Assembly (NCBI GenBank): GCA_913047395.1
Contig: CAJWUF010000002.1
Coordinates: forward strand, 1 to 64,000
Source of the DNA: an uncultured cyanobacterium
Lineage (GTDB): Bacteria > Cyanobacteriota > Cyanobacteriia > PCC-6307 > Cyanobiaceae
Length of the DNA stretch: 64,000 bases
Direction: 5' to 3'
The notes below the pieces were generated by a model that saw only the letters and a list, made by a program, of their open reading frames with translations, was not told the origin of the DNA and made no database searches. Positions 45,255-53,903 of the stretch are shown here, one piece after another (the first letter of the stretch is position 1; the number at the start of each line of letters is the position of its first letter). A program made the translations under genes and the position numbers.

Positions 45255-45319
45255 ACTCCCAGTTCGCATGAAAATAAAAGCGCCAATGTGATTTTCCTCT
45301 ACCACTTGCCAAGGACGTG

Positions 45320-46717
45320 ATGACTGACCTGGTGCGTATCGAACACGACAGCATGGGAACTGTTGAGGTACCTGCCGATGTTCTCTGGGGCGCCCAAACC
45401 CAGCGATCGCTACTGAACTTCGCTATCAGCGATGACCGTATGCCGGCTGAACTCATCCATGCTTTGGCATTAATCAAACAGGCTGCCGCCAGCGTGAACT
45501 TTCGCCTAGGTGTACTCGATGAAACCCAGCGCGATCTAATCATCAACGCAGCATCAGCTATTGCTGCCGGTCTCCATGACGACCAGTTTCCATTGAGAGT
45601 CTGGCAAACCGGTAGCGGCACCCACACGAACATGAACGTCAACGAGGTGATTAGCAACCTGTCATCTCAGGCGAGCGGCGAGCCCCTAGGCAGCCATAGG
45701 CCGGTGCATCCAAACGATCATGTCAATCGATCCCAGTCCACCAATGATGCATTCCCTAGCGCTATTCACATCGCCGCAGCAGAGGGGATCACTAAACAAT
45801 TGCTGCCTGAACTGGAGCGATTAATCGAAGCCTTTAACAATAAAAGTAATGCCTGGAGCGAAATCATCAAAATCGGCCGAACTCATCTACAAGACGCCGT
45901 ACCTATCACCCTTGGACAGGAGGCCTCAGCCTGGCGAGATCAAATCGTCACAGCCCGTGGCCGTATTCAGGCAAGCCTTGTAGAGCTCTATCCCCTGCCG
46001 CTTGGAGGCACGGCCGTAGGGACTGGCCTCAATGCCTCAGCTCGCTTCGCTGAAGAAACAGCTGCAGAGCTTGCCCTGCTCACAGGCCTGCCCCTTAGCT
46101 CCGCTGTGAACAAGTTCGCCGTGATGGCGAGCCATGACGGATTGGTAAATGCAATGGCCCAACTGCGCATGTTGGCGGTCACCCTTTTAAAGATCTCCAA
46201 TGATCTGCGTTTACTGGCCTGTGGTCCAAGAGCCGGCCTTGCCGAACTGCATCTACCTGAGAATGAACCCGGCAGCTCGATCATGCCAGGCAAAGTAAAC
46301 CCCTCTCAATGCGAGGCCATGGCCATGGTCTGCACACAGGTTCTCGGGCTGGATTCAGCCGTAGCCATGGCAGGTAGTGGCGGCAATCTGCAGATGAACG
46401 TCTACAAACCCCTAATTGGTTTCAACCTGCTGCATAGCATTTCATTGCTTCACGACGCCTGCTACAACTACAGGGTTGCCATGGTGCAAGGCATCGAACC
46501 AAACAAGAACAAGATCAAGCGGGATCTTGAACAGTCGCTAATGCTGGTGACGGTATTAACCCCAGAAATCGGTTACGACAAGGCCAGTGAGATTGCCCAC
46601 CTAGCGCATAATCAGGAGGTAAGCCTGCGTGAAGCCGCCCTAGAACTCGGCTATGTAAGTGCAGCGGAGTTCGATCGCATTGTCGACCCGGCATCAATGA
46701 CTAGTCCTCGACCATAA
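45320..46717 (+). CDS. fumC: class II fumarate hydratase
   Basis: FumC interconverts fumarate and malate. The 465 residues include the N-terminal VEVPADVLWGAQTQRSLLNF, the SGTHTNMNVNEVISN segment near 100, the HPNDHVNRSQSTNDAFPSA region near 130 and the signature EPGSSIMPGKVNPSQCEA near 315. The ATG at 45320 is preferred over the GTG one codon upstream. Linkage to purB is notable, since purB makes fumarate, although this may only reflect genome packing. Confidence 0.95.
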   Translation: MTDLVRIEHDSMGTVEVPADVLWGAQTQRSLLNFAISDDRMPAELIHALALIKQAAASVNFRLGVLDETQRDLIINAASAIAAGLHDDQFPLRVWQTGSGTHTNMNVNEVISNLSSQASGEPLGSHRPVHPNDHVNRSQSTNDAFPSAIHIAAAEGITKQLLPELERLIEAFNNKSNAWSEIIKIGRTHLQDAVPITLGQEASAWRDQIVTARGRIQASLVELYPLPLGGTAVGTGLNASARFAEETAAELALLTGLPLSSAVNKFAVMASHDGLVNAMAQLRMLAVTLLKISNDLRLLACGPRAGLAELHLPENEPGSSIMPGKVNPSQCEAMAMVCTQVLGLDSAVAMAGSGGNLQMNVYKPLIGFNLLHSISLLHDACYNYRVAMVQGIEPNKNKIKRDLEQSLMLVTVLTPEIGYDKASEIAHLAHNQEVSLREAALELGYVSAAEFDRIVDPASMTSPRP

Positions 46718-46775
46718 GCCGCGTATAAAACAAAAGCGAAGCGGATCAATATTCCAGGAAGACACCCAGAAACAA

Positions 46776-47230
46776 ATCATTAGCCATCACCATCGAGCAC
46801 GTCGACACTGGCGAACCTGGGGCCTTTTCTTATTACCTACCTTTTCTATTCCTACGAGTTCTTCGCACAAGTAGCACCTGGCGTACTTCAACCCAAGTTA
46901 ATTCAAGATACCAGTACTAGCCAAGGAGAATTTAGTCTTAGCCTGGGAATATATTTTCTCGCCTACTCTCTCTGGTAGCTCCTTATCGGCCGCATCTTCG
47001 ATCACTTTCGGGTTAGGTACCGTTGTTGCCTCAGCGGCAGTTGTCGTAGCGTTGGTTTATCTACTTTTTGCAATCATTAACAATTTTGCGATGATGAAAC
47101 TAGGCAGATTTTGCAAGGGTTAGGCAATTCCGTCGCTTATCTCGGCGGCGTCTATCTTGCCTTGACCTGGTTTCCACCACGACGTCACGAGATAATCCCT
47201 GACTTAGATGAGCTCGTCATGTCCCACTAA
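46776..47230 (+). pseudogene. decayed major facilitator superfamily (MFS) transporter
   Basis: Pieces of an MFS N-terminal half are spread over three frames. They read RHWRTWGLFLL, then after a shift LFYSYEFFAQVAPGVLQPKL, then YFLAYSLW, a TAG, and LLIGRIFDHFRVR. After another shift a helix-like VVVALVYLLFAII appears, and finally LQGLGNSVAYLGGVYLALTWFPPRR, a typical helix-4/5 motif, ending at TAA 47228-47230. The total of 455 bases is about one third of a full transporter. Frameshifts, an internal stop and deletions show it is dead. Confidence 0.85.
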
Positions 47231-47331
47231 CTACAGAAGCAATGCAACATCACAAAGGGGATTGTTCGTATAACTCATGAGGGCAGGGCTTGACTATCCC
47301 AGGCGACTGACTGAGCCAGCCAGCCCCTTGA

Positions 47332-50109
47332 TCAAGCCGCCCGTTCTGTAGCGGGATTCAGTCCTCCATCTTCAATTGCAGCTGCTTTCAATAGATCCTC
47401 TGCCTCACAGACGGGGAAACGATTGATCGCTTTCAGCGCCAAGCGTGCATTACTACGCAATTGCTCACTAATCGCCTCGCAGTAAGGCACCTGTGCAAGC
47501 AGATCCACTGTGCGACGGAGTATCCGCACGACATCTCCCTCATCCAATGACGTATTTGCAATCAGATCACTCCAAGCTATTCCTCGCGCCCAGGCATCTA
47601 CCAAGCCCATTAACTCTGGTTCCCACCATGCAGGGACAACGACTTGCCTGCGCTCCTGCGCTCGCATTAATTCTCGGCGGATACCAGCTAAATCATGCAA
47701 AGCCTCCTCCGCAGTAGCAGTAGGAGGAAAACCACTCCAAAGATCAGGACGATTCACCTCCGTGCTAATCGCCTCGAATACTGCCGCTAGATCTGGCGGG
47801 CACAGTTCATCCAAATGGCCACTCATTAACGCCAGGCCTAGCCAGAGTTCGTTATCGCCCCGCAGAGCCGCCACAGTGCGACCGATCTCCGTGGGATCTA
47901 GATCATCAAGACAACCAAAATGCTGAAGTATCTTGATCAGGCTCAAAAATGTCTCCCAGTGACGGTTGGCACGCTGGTGAAGCAACTGCTGTCGTTCACG
48001 GATCTCAAGCTCAAGTTCTTCCATGCGTCGACGGTGTTTCTTGAGTTGTTTGCGATCCCCCCAACGGTGAGCAGGTTGCTGCTCTAACTCTTCCTCAAGA
48101 CCACGAACCAGCTGCGCCTGGGTTAGCACCTCACCCGCCAGGTCGTACTGAGGAGTAGTCATGTCGTGGCGCTTAGCGATATGGGCTATAGCCAGAGCAA
48201 AACCTCCACTCTGCTGATCACCATGGCGAAGTTCACCAGCACGTTGCAGACTCGGCTCAACCAAACCACTCACTTGTAAGCAACTCAATTCCGCATGCAG
48301 GCTTACCACCGCCTGACAAGGAAGCAGCAGCCAAACGTTCTCATCTGTTAGGCAAAGCAAAAGCGGAAACTGGCCTGGGCCCTCAAGCTTGTCGACGATC
48401 ACCGCCGGGGTAACTCGTCCGCGCAACTGGGGAGCCTTTAGGCTTACTAACGTGCCCACACTGGCAAACTGCAATGCAAGGGTGAGCTCATTAGCCAGAG
48501 TCTCTTCCGCCTGTTGTTGCAATATCCGCAGCAAACGTCTCTCTTCTCTAAGACGACTACGTCGCTTCTCGTAGTCCTCAAAGTCTTCCCATGGGACATC
48601 ACCAGCCACCCCCTGCAACTGCCCTAACTGAAGCCGCAATTGCTCAAGCGACTCCTCATCATCCACCAAATCCAGGCTGGCTAAATAGCGTCCAAAGCTG
48701 CGTTCTACAAGTTCCCTTGCCTTCTTGAGGTCATGGCGTTGCAACAAGTTCAACACCATGCCATAGCTAGGAGTGAACTGACTGACAAGGGGATCAGCTG
48801 GGCTAGTAGCCAGCTGACCTGCCTCACGTACACCCTCGAAGCGACTCTGCACCGTGACCACATAGCCCTCAGAATCCAAACCACGCCGACCAGCACGTCC
48901 GGCCATCTGCAGAAATTCACTCCCCATTAGTGGTCGGTGGCCACGCTCAGTGCGCTTGGATAACGTCGAAATCACAGTGCTACGAGCCGGCATATTTATC
49001 CCTGCCGCCAAGGTTTCAGTAGCAAATACCACCTTCACAAGCCCTTGCTGAAATAACTCCTCGATCAATTCCTTCCAAGCAGGCAGTACACCGGCGTGAT
49101 GCGCGGCGATCCCCCGCAGCAGGGCATCAGCATGTATGCCATCACGTACTGCCTCCGGATTGGCCTCGCTATAGACCCGAAGACGCTGTTGAATCTGATC
49201 TTGCTGCGATGGCGAGACCAAACACTGGGAACCAAGATCCCTTACAGCCTTGTCACAGCCACGGCGACTAAAGATGAAATAAATCGCCGGCAACATCTCG
49301 CGTTCTGCCATCTGCGCAATCACAAAGCTGATCGGCGGTGGTTCTGGCTGAGGAGGCTTAGGAGAGCGACCCTTGCGCTTGTAACCCTTGGGAGCACGCC
49401 ACACCTTGCTGTTGGGATGCAACCCTGTGCCCGCATCGTTGAGTAGAGGATGCAATCCCTTGGCACTGCAAAAGCTGAAATGCAGTGGTACTGGCCGAAA
49501 GTCACTAAGTACAAGCCGCGTAGGGCCATGCACCTGCTCGATCCAGTCGGTTAGCTGCCCAGCATTAGCCACCGTCGCAGAAAGTGCCACCAACTGCACA
49601 GATGATGGACAGTGAATGATTGACTCCTCCCACACCGTGCCGCGCTGTGAATCATTCATGTAATGGCACTCATCGAGCACCACCGCTTCCACATCAGCCA
49701 GCGGATCATCATCTTGGTCGGCTTCCGCATAAAGCATGTTGCGGAAGATCTCGGTAGTCATCACCACGATCGAGGCCTCCCGGTTAACACTTAAATCACC
49801 GGTCATCAGCCCCACGTTCTGCGAGCCAAACTGCTCGCGAAAATCTCGCAGCTTCTGATTTGAAAGAGCCTTTAAAGGCGTGGTGTAAAAGACCTTCCGC
49901 TCATGAGAAATAGCCCTGTGGATGGCGTATTCGCCCACCAATGTTTTACCGGACCCAGTTGGAGCACTAACAACAACAGAATGCCCTTGGTTAAGGGCTT
50001 CAATAGCCTCAAGCTGGAATTCATCCAGCGGGAAAGGAAAGATCGCTGATGGATCCAAATCAAACTTGGCGACGTCGGAGGCAGTCGTGACGCGCGCCAC
50101 TGAATTCAT
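47332..50109 (-). CDS. Ski2/Mtr4-like DEAD/DEAH-box RNA helicase
   Basis: The 925-residue protein has helicase motif I VVSAPTGSGKTLVGEYAIHRA near residue 50, motif II AVVLDECHYMNDSQRG near 145, motif III LVALSATVANAGQ near 172 and motif VI FLQMAGRAGRRGLDSEGYV near 405. A long arch-like insert and a C-terminal DSHCT domain follow (WSDLIANTSLDEGDVVRILRRTVDLLAQV near 860). This architecture is that of Ski2/Mtr4, which feeds RNA to exonucleases. Its precise target in cyanobacteria is unknown. Full length. Confidence 0.92.
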   Translation of the reverse strand: MNSVARVTTASDVAKFDLDPSAIFPFPLDEFQLEAIEALNQGHSVVVSAPTGSGKTLVGEYAIHRAISHERKVFYTTPLKALSNQKLRDFREQFGSQNVGLMTGDLSVNREASIVVMTTEIFRNMLYAEADQDDDPLADVEAVVLDECHYMNDSQRGTVWEESIIHCPSSVQLVALSATVANAGQLTDWIEQVHGPTRLVLSDFRPVPLHFSFCSAKGLHPLLNDAGTGLHPNSKVWRAPKGYKRKGRSPKPPQPEPPPISFVIAQMAEREMLPAIYFIFSRRGCDKAVRDLGSQCLVSPSQQDQIQQRLRVYSEANPEAVRDGIHADALLRGIAAHHAGVLPAWKELIEELFQQGLVKVVFATETLAAGINMPARSTVISTLSKRTERGHRPLMGSEFLQMAGRAGRRGLDSEGYVVTVQSRFEGVREAGQLATSPADPLVSQFTPSYGMVLNLLQRHDLKKARELVERSFGRYLASLDLVDDEESLEQLRLQLGQLQGVAGDVPWEDFEDYEKRRSRLREERRLLRILQQQAEETLANELTLALQFASVGTLVSLKAPQLRGRVTPAVIVDKLEGPGQFPLLLCLTDENVWLLLPCQAVVSLHAELSCLQVSGLVEPSLQRAGELRHGDQQSGGFALAIAHIAKRHDMTTPQYDLAGEVLTQAQLVRGLEEELEQQPAHRWGDRKQLKKHRRRMEELELEIRERQQLLHQRANRHWETFLSLIKILQHFGCLDDLDPTEIGRTVAALRGDNELWLGLALMSGHLDELCPPDLAAVFEAISTEVNRPDLWSGFPPTATAEEALHDLAGIRRELMRAQERRQVVVPAWWEPELMGLVDAWARGIAWSDLIANTSLDEGDVVRILRRTVDLLAQVPYCEAISEQLRSNARLALKAINRFPVCEAEDLLKAAAIEDGGLNPATERAA

Positions 50110-50232
50110 CTTCTCAATTCTAAAGAGCCCTTAAATTCAACCTTTACTGCGCTGGCGCCAACGCGATGCCAGCACAGCAAGATCATGTCAAAGAAATCGT
50201 CCTGAACTGCGCCTGGCTTCAAACTGGAACAC

Positions 50233-51375
50233 ATGCAGAGTCCTCCCCCTGCCCGCCGTCGCCAACTGCGCACCTGGTATCCAGGCCCAGGGCCGACTGA
50301 ATTAAAAGCAGTTACACCGCATGGCAAATCAGAACCCCTGCTAGACCTAGCCAGCAACGATTACCTTGGCCTGTGTCGGCATCCTGAGCTGATCAAAGCT
50401 GCCCAGGCAGCCTTGCACTCAGAAGGTGTTGGAGCAGGTGGATCCCGACTGGTAACCGGCAGTCGACCTGTACATGTAGCGCTAGAAGACGCCCTTGCTA
50501 AATGGTTAGGCCGCGAGCGTGTCTTGCTTTTCCCGAGTGGATTCCAGGCAAACCTGGCCGCCGTCATTGCATTGGCCAACCGCAATACCCCGGTACTAGC
50601 TGACCGTCTGGTTCACCATTCTCTATTGGTAGGCGTCAAGGCCAGTGGCGCCAGGCTGCAGCGTTATGCACACAATGACCTAGCTGATCTAAATCATCAG
50701 CTAGAGCGCTGCAGACACCAACAACCAAATCAGCCACCGCTTGTACTTACCGAAAGCCTGTTCAGCATGGAGGGCACCAGCCCACCACTAAAGGCAATGG
50801 CTGAGCTCTGCGAGATGCATGGTGCCAGGCTGCTAGTGGATGAAGCCCATGCCCTGGGCGTAATCGGACCTCAAGGGAGAGGCCTATGCCATGGGCTCTC
50901 TGCACCAGTGACGATAATCAGCGGCACCTTCGGCAAAGCATTCGGCAGCGGCGGTGCCTTCCTAGCTGGCGATTCCGCTATGGGCGAACACCTTCTGCAG
51001 AACAGTGGCGCCTTTCGTTACACAACAGCACTTGCACCACCCCTAGCAGCAGCAGCACTAAGCGCCCTAACACTGATTGAGGCTCATCCGTACTGGGGTG
51101 AGCAACTGCAGCAGCATGCCGAGCAATGGCGCTCTCAACTAGCAGCCAAGGGATGGACACGGCCTCCAGGACATGGGCCAATCCTCTCTTTGATAATCGG
51201 TGCCGACCAACAAGCTCTTGATCGCCAAAGTCAACTAGAAGAAGCAGGATTGCTCAGCATTGCAATCCGTCCACCTACTGTTCCAGAAGGGACAGCACGT
51301 CTTCGGCTTGTACTGCGCAGAGATCTACCCAATGAGACATTGGGAAGGCTGTTAGCCGCCCTGGATGCTCAATGA
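50233..51375 (+). CDS. bioF: 8-amino-7-oxononanoate synthase
   Basis: BioF condenses pimeloyl-ACP with alanine, the first ring-building step of biotin synthesis. The 380 residues contain LLDLASNDYLGLCRHPEL near 38, GGSRLVTGSRPVHVALEDALA near 72, DEAHALGVIGPQGRG near 200 and the PLP lysine in IISGTFGKAFGSGGAFLAG near 235. It heads a chain of genes, bioF-bioK-bioC-bioD-small peptide, each pair overlapping by ATGA. Confidence 0.95.
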   Translation: MQSPPPARRRQLRTWYPGPGPTELKAVTPHGKSEPLLDLASNDYLGLCRHPELIKAAQAALHSEGVGAGGSRLVTGSRPVHVALEDALAKWLGRERVLLFPSGFQANLAAVIALANRNTPVLADRLVHHSLLVGVKASGARLQRYAHNDLADLNHQLERCRHQQPNQPPLVLTESLFSMEGTSPPLKAMAELCEMHGARLLVDEAHALGVIGPQGRGLCHGLSAPVTIISGTFGKAFGSGGAFLAGDSAMGEHLLQNSGAFRYTTALAPPLAAAALSALTLIEAHPYWGEQLQQHAEQWRSQLAAKGWTRPPGHGPILSLIIGADQQALDRQSQLEEAGLLSIAIRPPTVPEGTARLRLVLRRDLPNETLGRLLAALDAQ

Positions 51376-52088
51376 AGCAAGTGATCGCCATGCACGGCTG
51401 GTGTGGCGATAGCAACACCTGGCAGCTCTGGAAGCGTCACTTTCAAGCACATGACTGGTTATGGCAGAGCAACGAACAGGGCTACGGAGCACTACCGCCC
51501 CTAAAAGCCGCATGGCACAACGAACCTGAACCTCAAACAAAGCAGCGGCAAGTGGTAATCAGCCATTCTTTAGGTCCACACCTGCTGGCCAGCGAGGTGC
51601 TCAGGCAAGCCACCGATCTGGTGTTGCTAGCAAGCTTCGGGCGTTTCTTACCAAAAGGACCAGCGAACCGTGCCCTACGCACTGGCCTACGGGGCATGCA
51701 AGAGCGTCTCGGCTCAACAGATGAAAGCGCCATGCTCCAAGCTTTCCTCGCTAGAGCCGCCCAGCCCAGTCCTATCAGCGCCATACCCGCCGGCCCCATC
51801 CAGCAAGGCCTCTCCTTAAACGGTCGCAAGCAACTACAGACTGATCTTGAGCTACTAATCAAAACTGATGGTTTACCAGCAGGACTTCCTGCCAAGGCAA
51901 GGGTGCTGGTAGTCGAAGCTGAGCAAGACTCGATCGTGGTTCCAGCTGCCCGAACCTCCTTAATCGACGCCTTGCTGAAACACCTGAAAAGTCCCCCTTG
52001 CCATTGGAAACTGCCCGATGCCGGACATGCCTTACTGGTACCAGGACTAATCGAGCGCGTACATGATTGGTTGGAGTCAGCCCAATGA
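51372..52088 (+). CDS. bioK: BioK-type pimeloyl-ACP methyl ester esterase (alpha/beta hydrolase)
   Basis: The 238-residue alpha/beta hydrolase has the N-terminal oxyanion segment AMHGWCGDSNTW, the nucleophile elbow VISHSLGPHLLA near residue 64, an acid in VVEAEQDSIVVP near 180 and the catalytic histidine in LPDAGHALLVPG near 215. Its place between bioF and bioC matches BioK, the marine-cyanobacterial replacement of BioH that frees pimeloyl-ACP from its methyl ester. Assignment combines fold, context and known distribution. It overlaps both neighbours by 4 bases. Confidence 0.85.
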   Translation: MKQVIAMHGWCGDSNTWQLWKRHFQAHDWLWQSNEQGYGALPPLKAAWHNEPEPQTKQRQVVISHSLGPHLLASEVLRQATDLVLLASFGRFLPKGPANRALRTGLRGMQERLGSTDESAMLQAFLARAAQPSPISAIPAGPIQQGLSLNGRKQLQTDLELLIKTDGLPAGLPAKARVLVVEAEQDSIVVPAARTSLIDALLKHLKSPPCHWKLPDAGHALLVPGLIERVHDWLESAQ

Positions 52089-52840
52089 GCAGTGGCTGGT
52101 CCAACCTGGTGCTGAAAAACTTTGACCAGGCTGCAAGCACTTACAACGGCCAAGCACGATTACAGCGTGCCGTGGCCTGGCGGCTCGCTAAACACTGTGC
52201 CAAGCATCAGATCCCAGAAGGTCTCTGGGTGGACCTCGGTTCTGGTACGGGCCATATAGCTAATGCTCTAGAGACCTGCATGCCTCAGCGACAAGTGCTC
52301 AGGGTGGATGGCTGCTCCGAAATGCTGACGCTCCATCATCGACACAGACCCTCACAGCTATGGGATCTCAATCTGGGGCTTCCACCTTTGCCTCAGCCAC
52401 CTAGCTTGCTGGTTTCAAGTTTTGCCCTGCACTGGCTAAGCAATCCTCAAGCCCGACTGAAGGAATGGTTAGCGGCTCTAGCGCCTGGTGGCTGGATGGC
52501 ATTGGCTTTACCAGTACATGGAAGTTTCCCCCAGTGGCACCATGCTGCCGCTGCCGCAGGCGTGACATGCAGTGCCATGCCATTACCCTCTCAATCTTCA
52601 TTACTGGAAGTCCTCCCCCCTGATTGCATCCGCTATCAACAACTGCACCGCTTCACCCAAAAAAGTGCTGAAGTGTTTTCGCTGTTAAGACCCATGCGCC
52701 AAATGGGCGCCCACTCCAGCCCTTACCCCGCCATGGGGATTAGCAAATGGCGTCGTCTTAAACAAGCCTGGCCTAGTCACCAAGAGAGTGGTGTTGCAGA
52801 GCTCACCTGGCTGATCCAGCTACTACTAATCCAGCGATGA
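52085..52840 (+). CDS. bioC: malonyl-ACP O-methyltransferase
   Basis: BioC methylates malonyl-ACP so that fatty acid synthesis can build the pimeloyl chain. From the ATG at 52085, within the bioK stop overlap, it has 251 residues. NFDQAASTYNGQARLQRAVA matches the BioC N-terminus. The SAM motif is LWVDLGSGTGHIANAL near 48, with LLVSSFALHWLSNPQ near 115. The frame is open to 52067, but the overlap favours 52085. Confidence 0.92.
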   Translation: MSSGWSNLVLKNFDQAASTYNGQARLQRAVAWRLAKHCAKHQIPEGLWVDLGSGTGHIANALETCMPQRQVLRVDGCSEMLTLHHRHRPSQLWDLNLGLPPLPQPPSLLVSSFALHWLSNPQARLKEWLAALAPGGWMALALPVHGSFPQWHHAAAAAGVTCSAMPLPSQSSLLEVLPPDCIRYQQLHRFTQKSAEVFSLLRPMRQMGAHSSPYPAMGISKWRRLKQAWPSHQESGVAELTWLIQLLLIQR

Positions 52841-53502
52841 CGACTGAAATACCCCGCCTAATCGTCTGCGGCACCGACACCAACGTGGGTAAAACAGTAG
52901 TCAGTGCATTACTAGTGCAAGGCCTAGGCGCCACCTACTGGAAACCAGTACAAAGCGGCCTAGAGGGAGGTAGTGATCGTGAGTGGCTTTGTCGACTCCT
53001 AAATCTGCCCAGCGAACGATGGATACCAGAGGTCTATAGATTCCAGGCCGCTGTATCACCCCACTGGGCCGCAGAACAGGAAAACTGCTGCATTGACTCC
53101 GACCAACTCGACCTACCTGCCGTATCAAGTCCACTGGTAGTGGAAACTGCAGGCGGGCTAATGGTTCCACTAAACCGCCAATGGCTGCAACTCCAGCAAC
53201 TACAGCGTTGGCAACTACCTGTAATCCTCGTGGCACGCAGTGGACTGGGTACCATCAATCACACCCTGCTAAGCCTTGAAGCCCTGCGCTTGCGCAAACT
53301 GTCCGTATTGGGACTGATCCTCAATGGTGAAATTCATCCTGACAACCCTGAAACCCTGGAACAATTCAGTGGAGTACCTGTAATCGCCCAGTTGCCTCAC
53401 CTAACCAATCTCACAGCAACAGCACTTGCAGAGCAGTGGCATCTGCAGGATCTGAACCTTAACCTCAAACGACTACTGAAAAACTGGAGTGAACACCAAT
53501 GA
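52837..53502 (+). CDS. bioD: dethiobiotin synthetase
   Basis: BioD closes the ureido ring of dethiobiotin using ATP and CO2. The 221 residues start with the P-loop LIVCGTDTNVGKTVVSALLVQG, followed by TYWKPVQSGLEGGSD near 33 and VVETAGGLMVPLN near 104. Length is normal. It overlaps bioC and the following small gene by ATGA at each end. Confidence 0.94.
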   Translation: MTTEIPRLIVCGTDTNVGKTVVSALLVQGLGATYWKPVQSGLEGGSDREWLCRLLNLPSERWIPEVYRFQAAVSPHWAAEQENCCIDSDQLDLPAVSSPLVVETAGGLMVPLNRQWLQLQQLQRWQLPVILVARSGLGTINHTLLSLEALRLRKLSVLGLILNGEIHPDNPETLEQFSGVPVIAQLPHLTNLTATALAEQWHLQDLNLNLKRLLKNWSEHQ

Positions 53503-53654
53503 ACAAAAATCAATCATGGGCCGCCGTCGCAGTTGTTTTGCTCTGCGGAGGGATCCTGGTGCTATTCACCGATATTGAAGTCAATATGGTGCGCTGGTTC
53601 AATTGCGGCCCACTCGCCACCCAGGGAGAACAACAAAGTGAAGTTTGTCGCTAA
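53499..53654 (+). CDS. 51-aa membrane peptide in the biotin operon
   Basis: An ATG overlapping the bioD stop by 4 bases opens a 51-codon frame. The peptide starts MNKNQSWAAVAVVLLCGGIL, has one membrane helix at about residues 7-24 and a short tail with CGPLATQGEQQSEVCR and two cysteines. The exact overlap, the fourth in a row, strongly suggests translation. The function is unknown; it need not be related to biotin. Confidence 0.65.
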   Translation: MNKNQSWAAVAVVLLCGGILVLFTDIEVNMVRWFNCGPLATQGEQQSEVCR

Positions 53655-53903
53655 ATCAATCTTCTCTGCTCACTGCAAGAAATTGGAGCAATACAGATAA
53701 CGCCATTGCTTATTTTAAAAACCACACAACTGACAACCTCATTCAGCTATAGAAACTTCCTGACAGGCATATAAAAATAATCAGAGCGCGAAATTTACCG
53801 AAAGGTGTATACAACACCTCTAGCCAAAGGCTTGCTAACAGTCTTGAAGATCGGTTCATGCCGCAACAACAAGATCCAACATGACAAAACCGCCAACCGG
53901 GCC

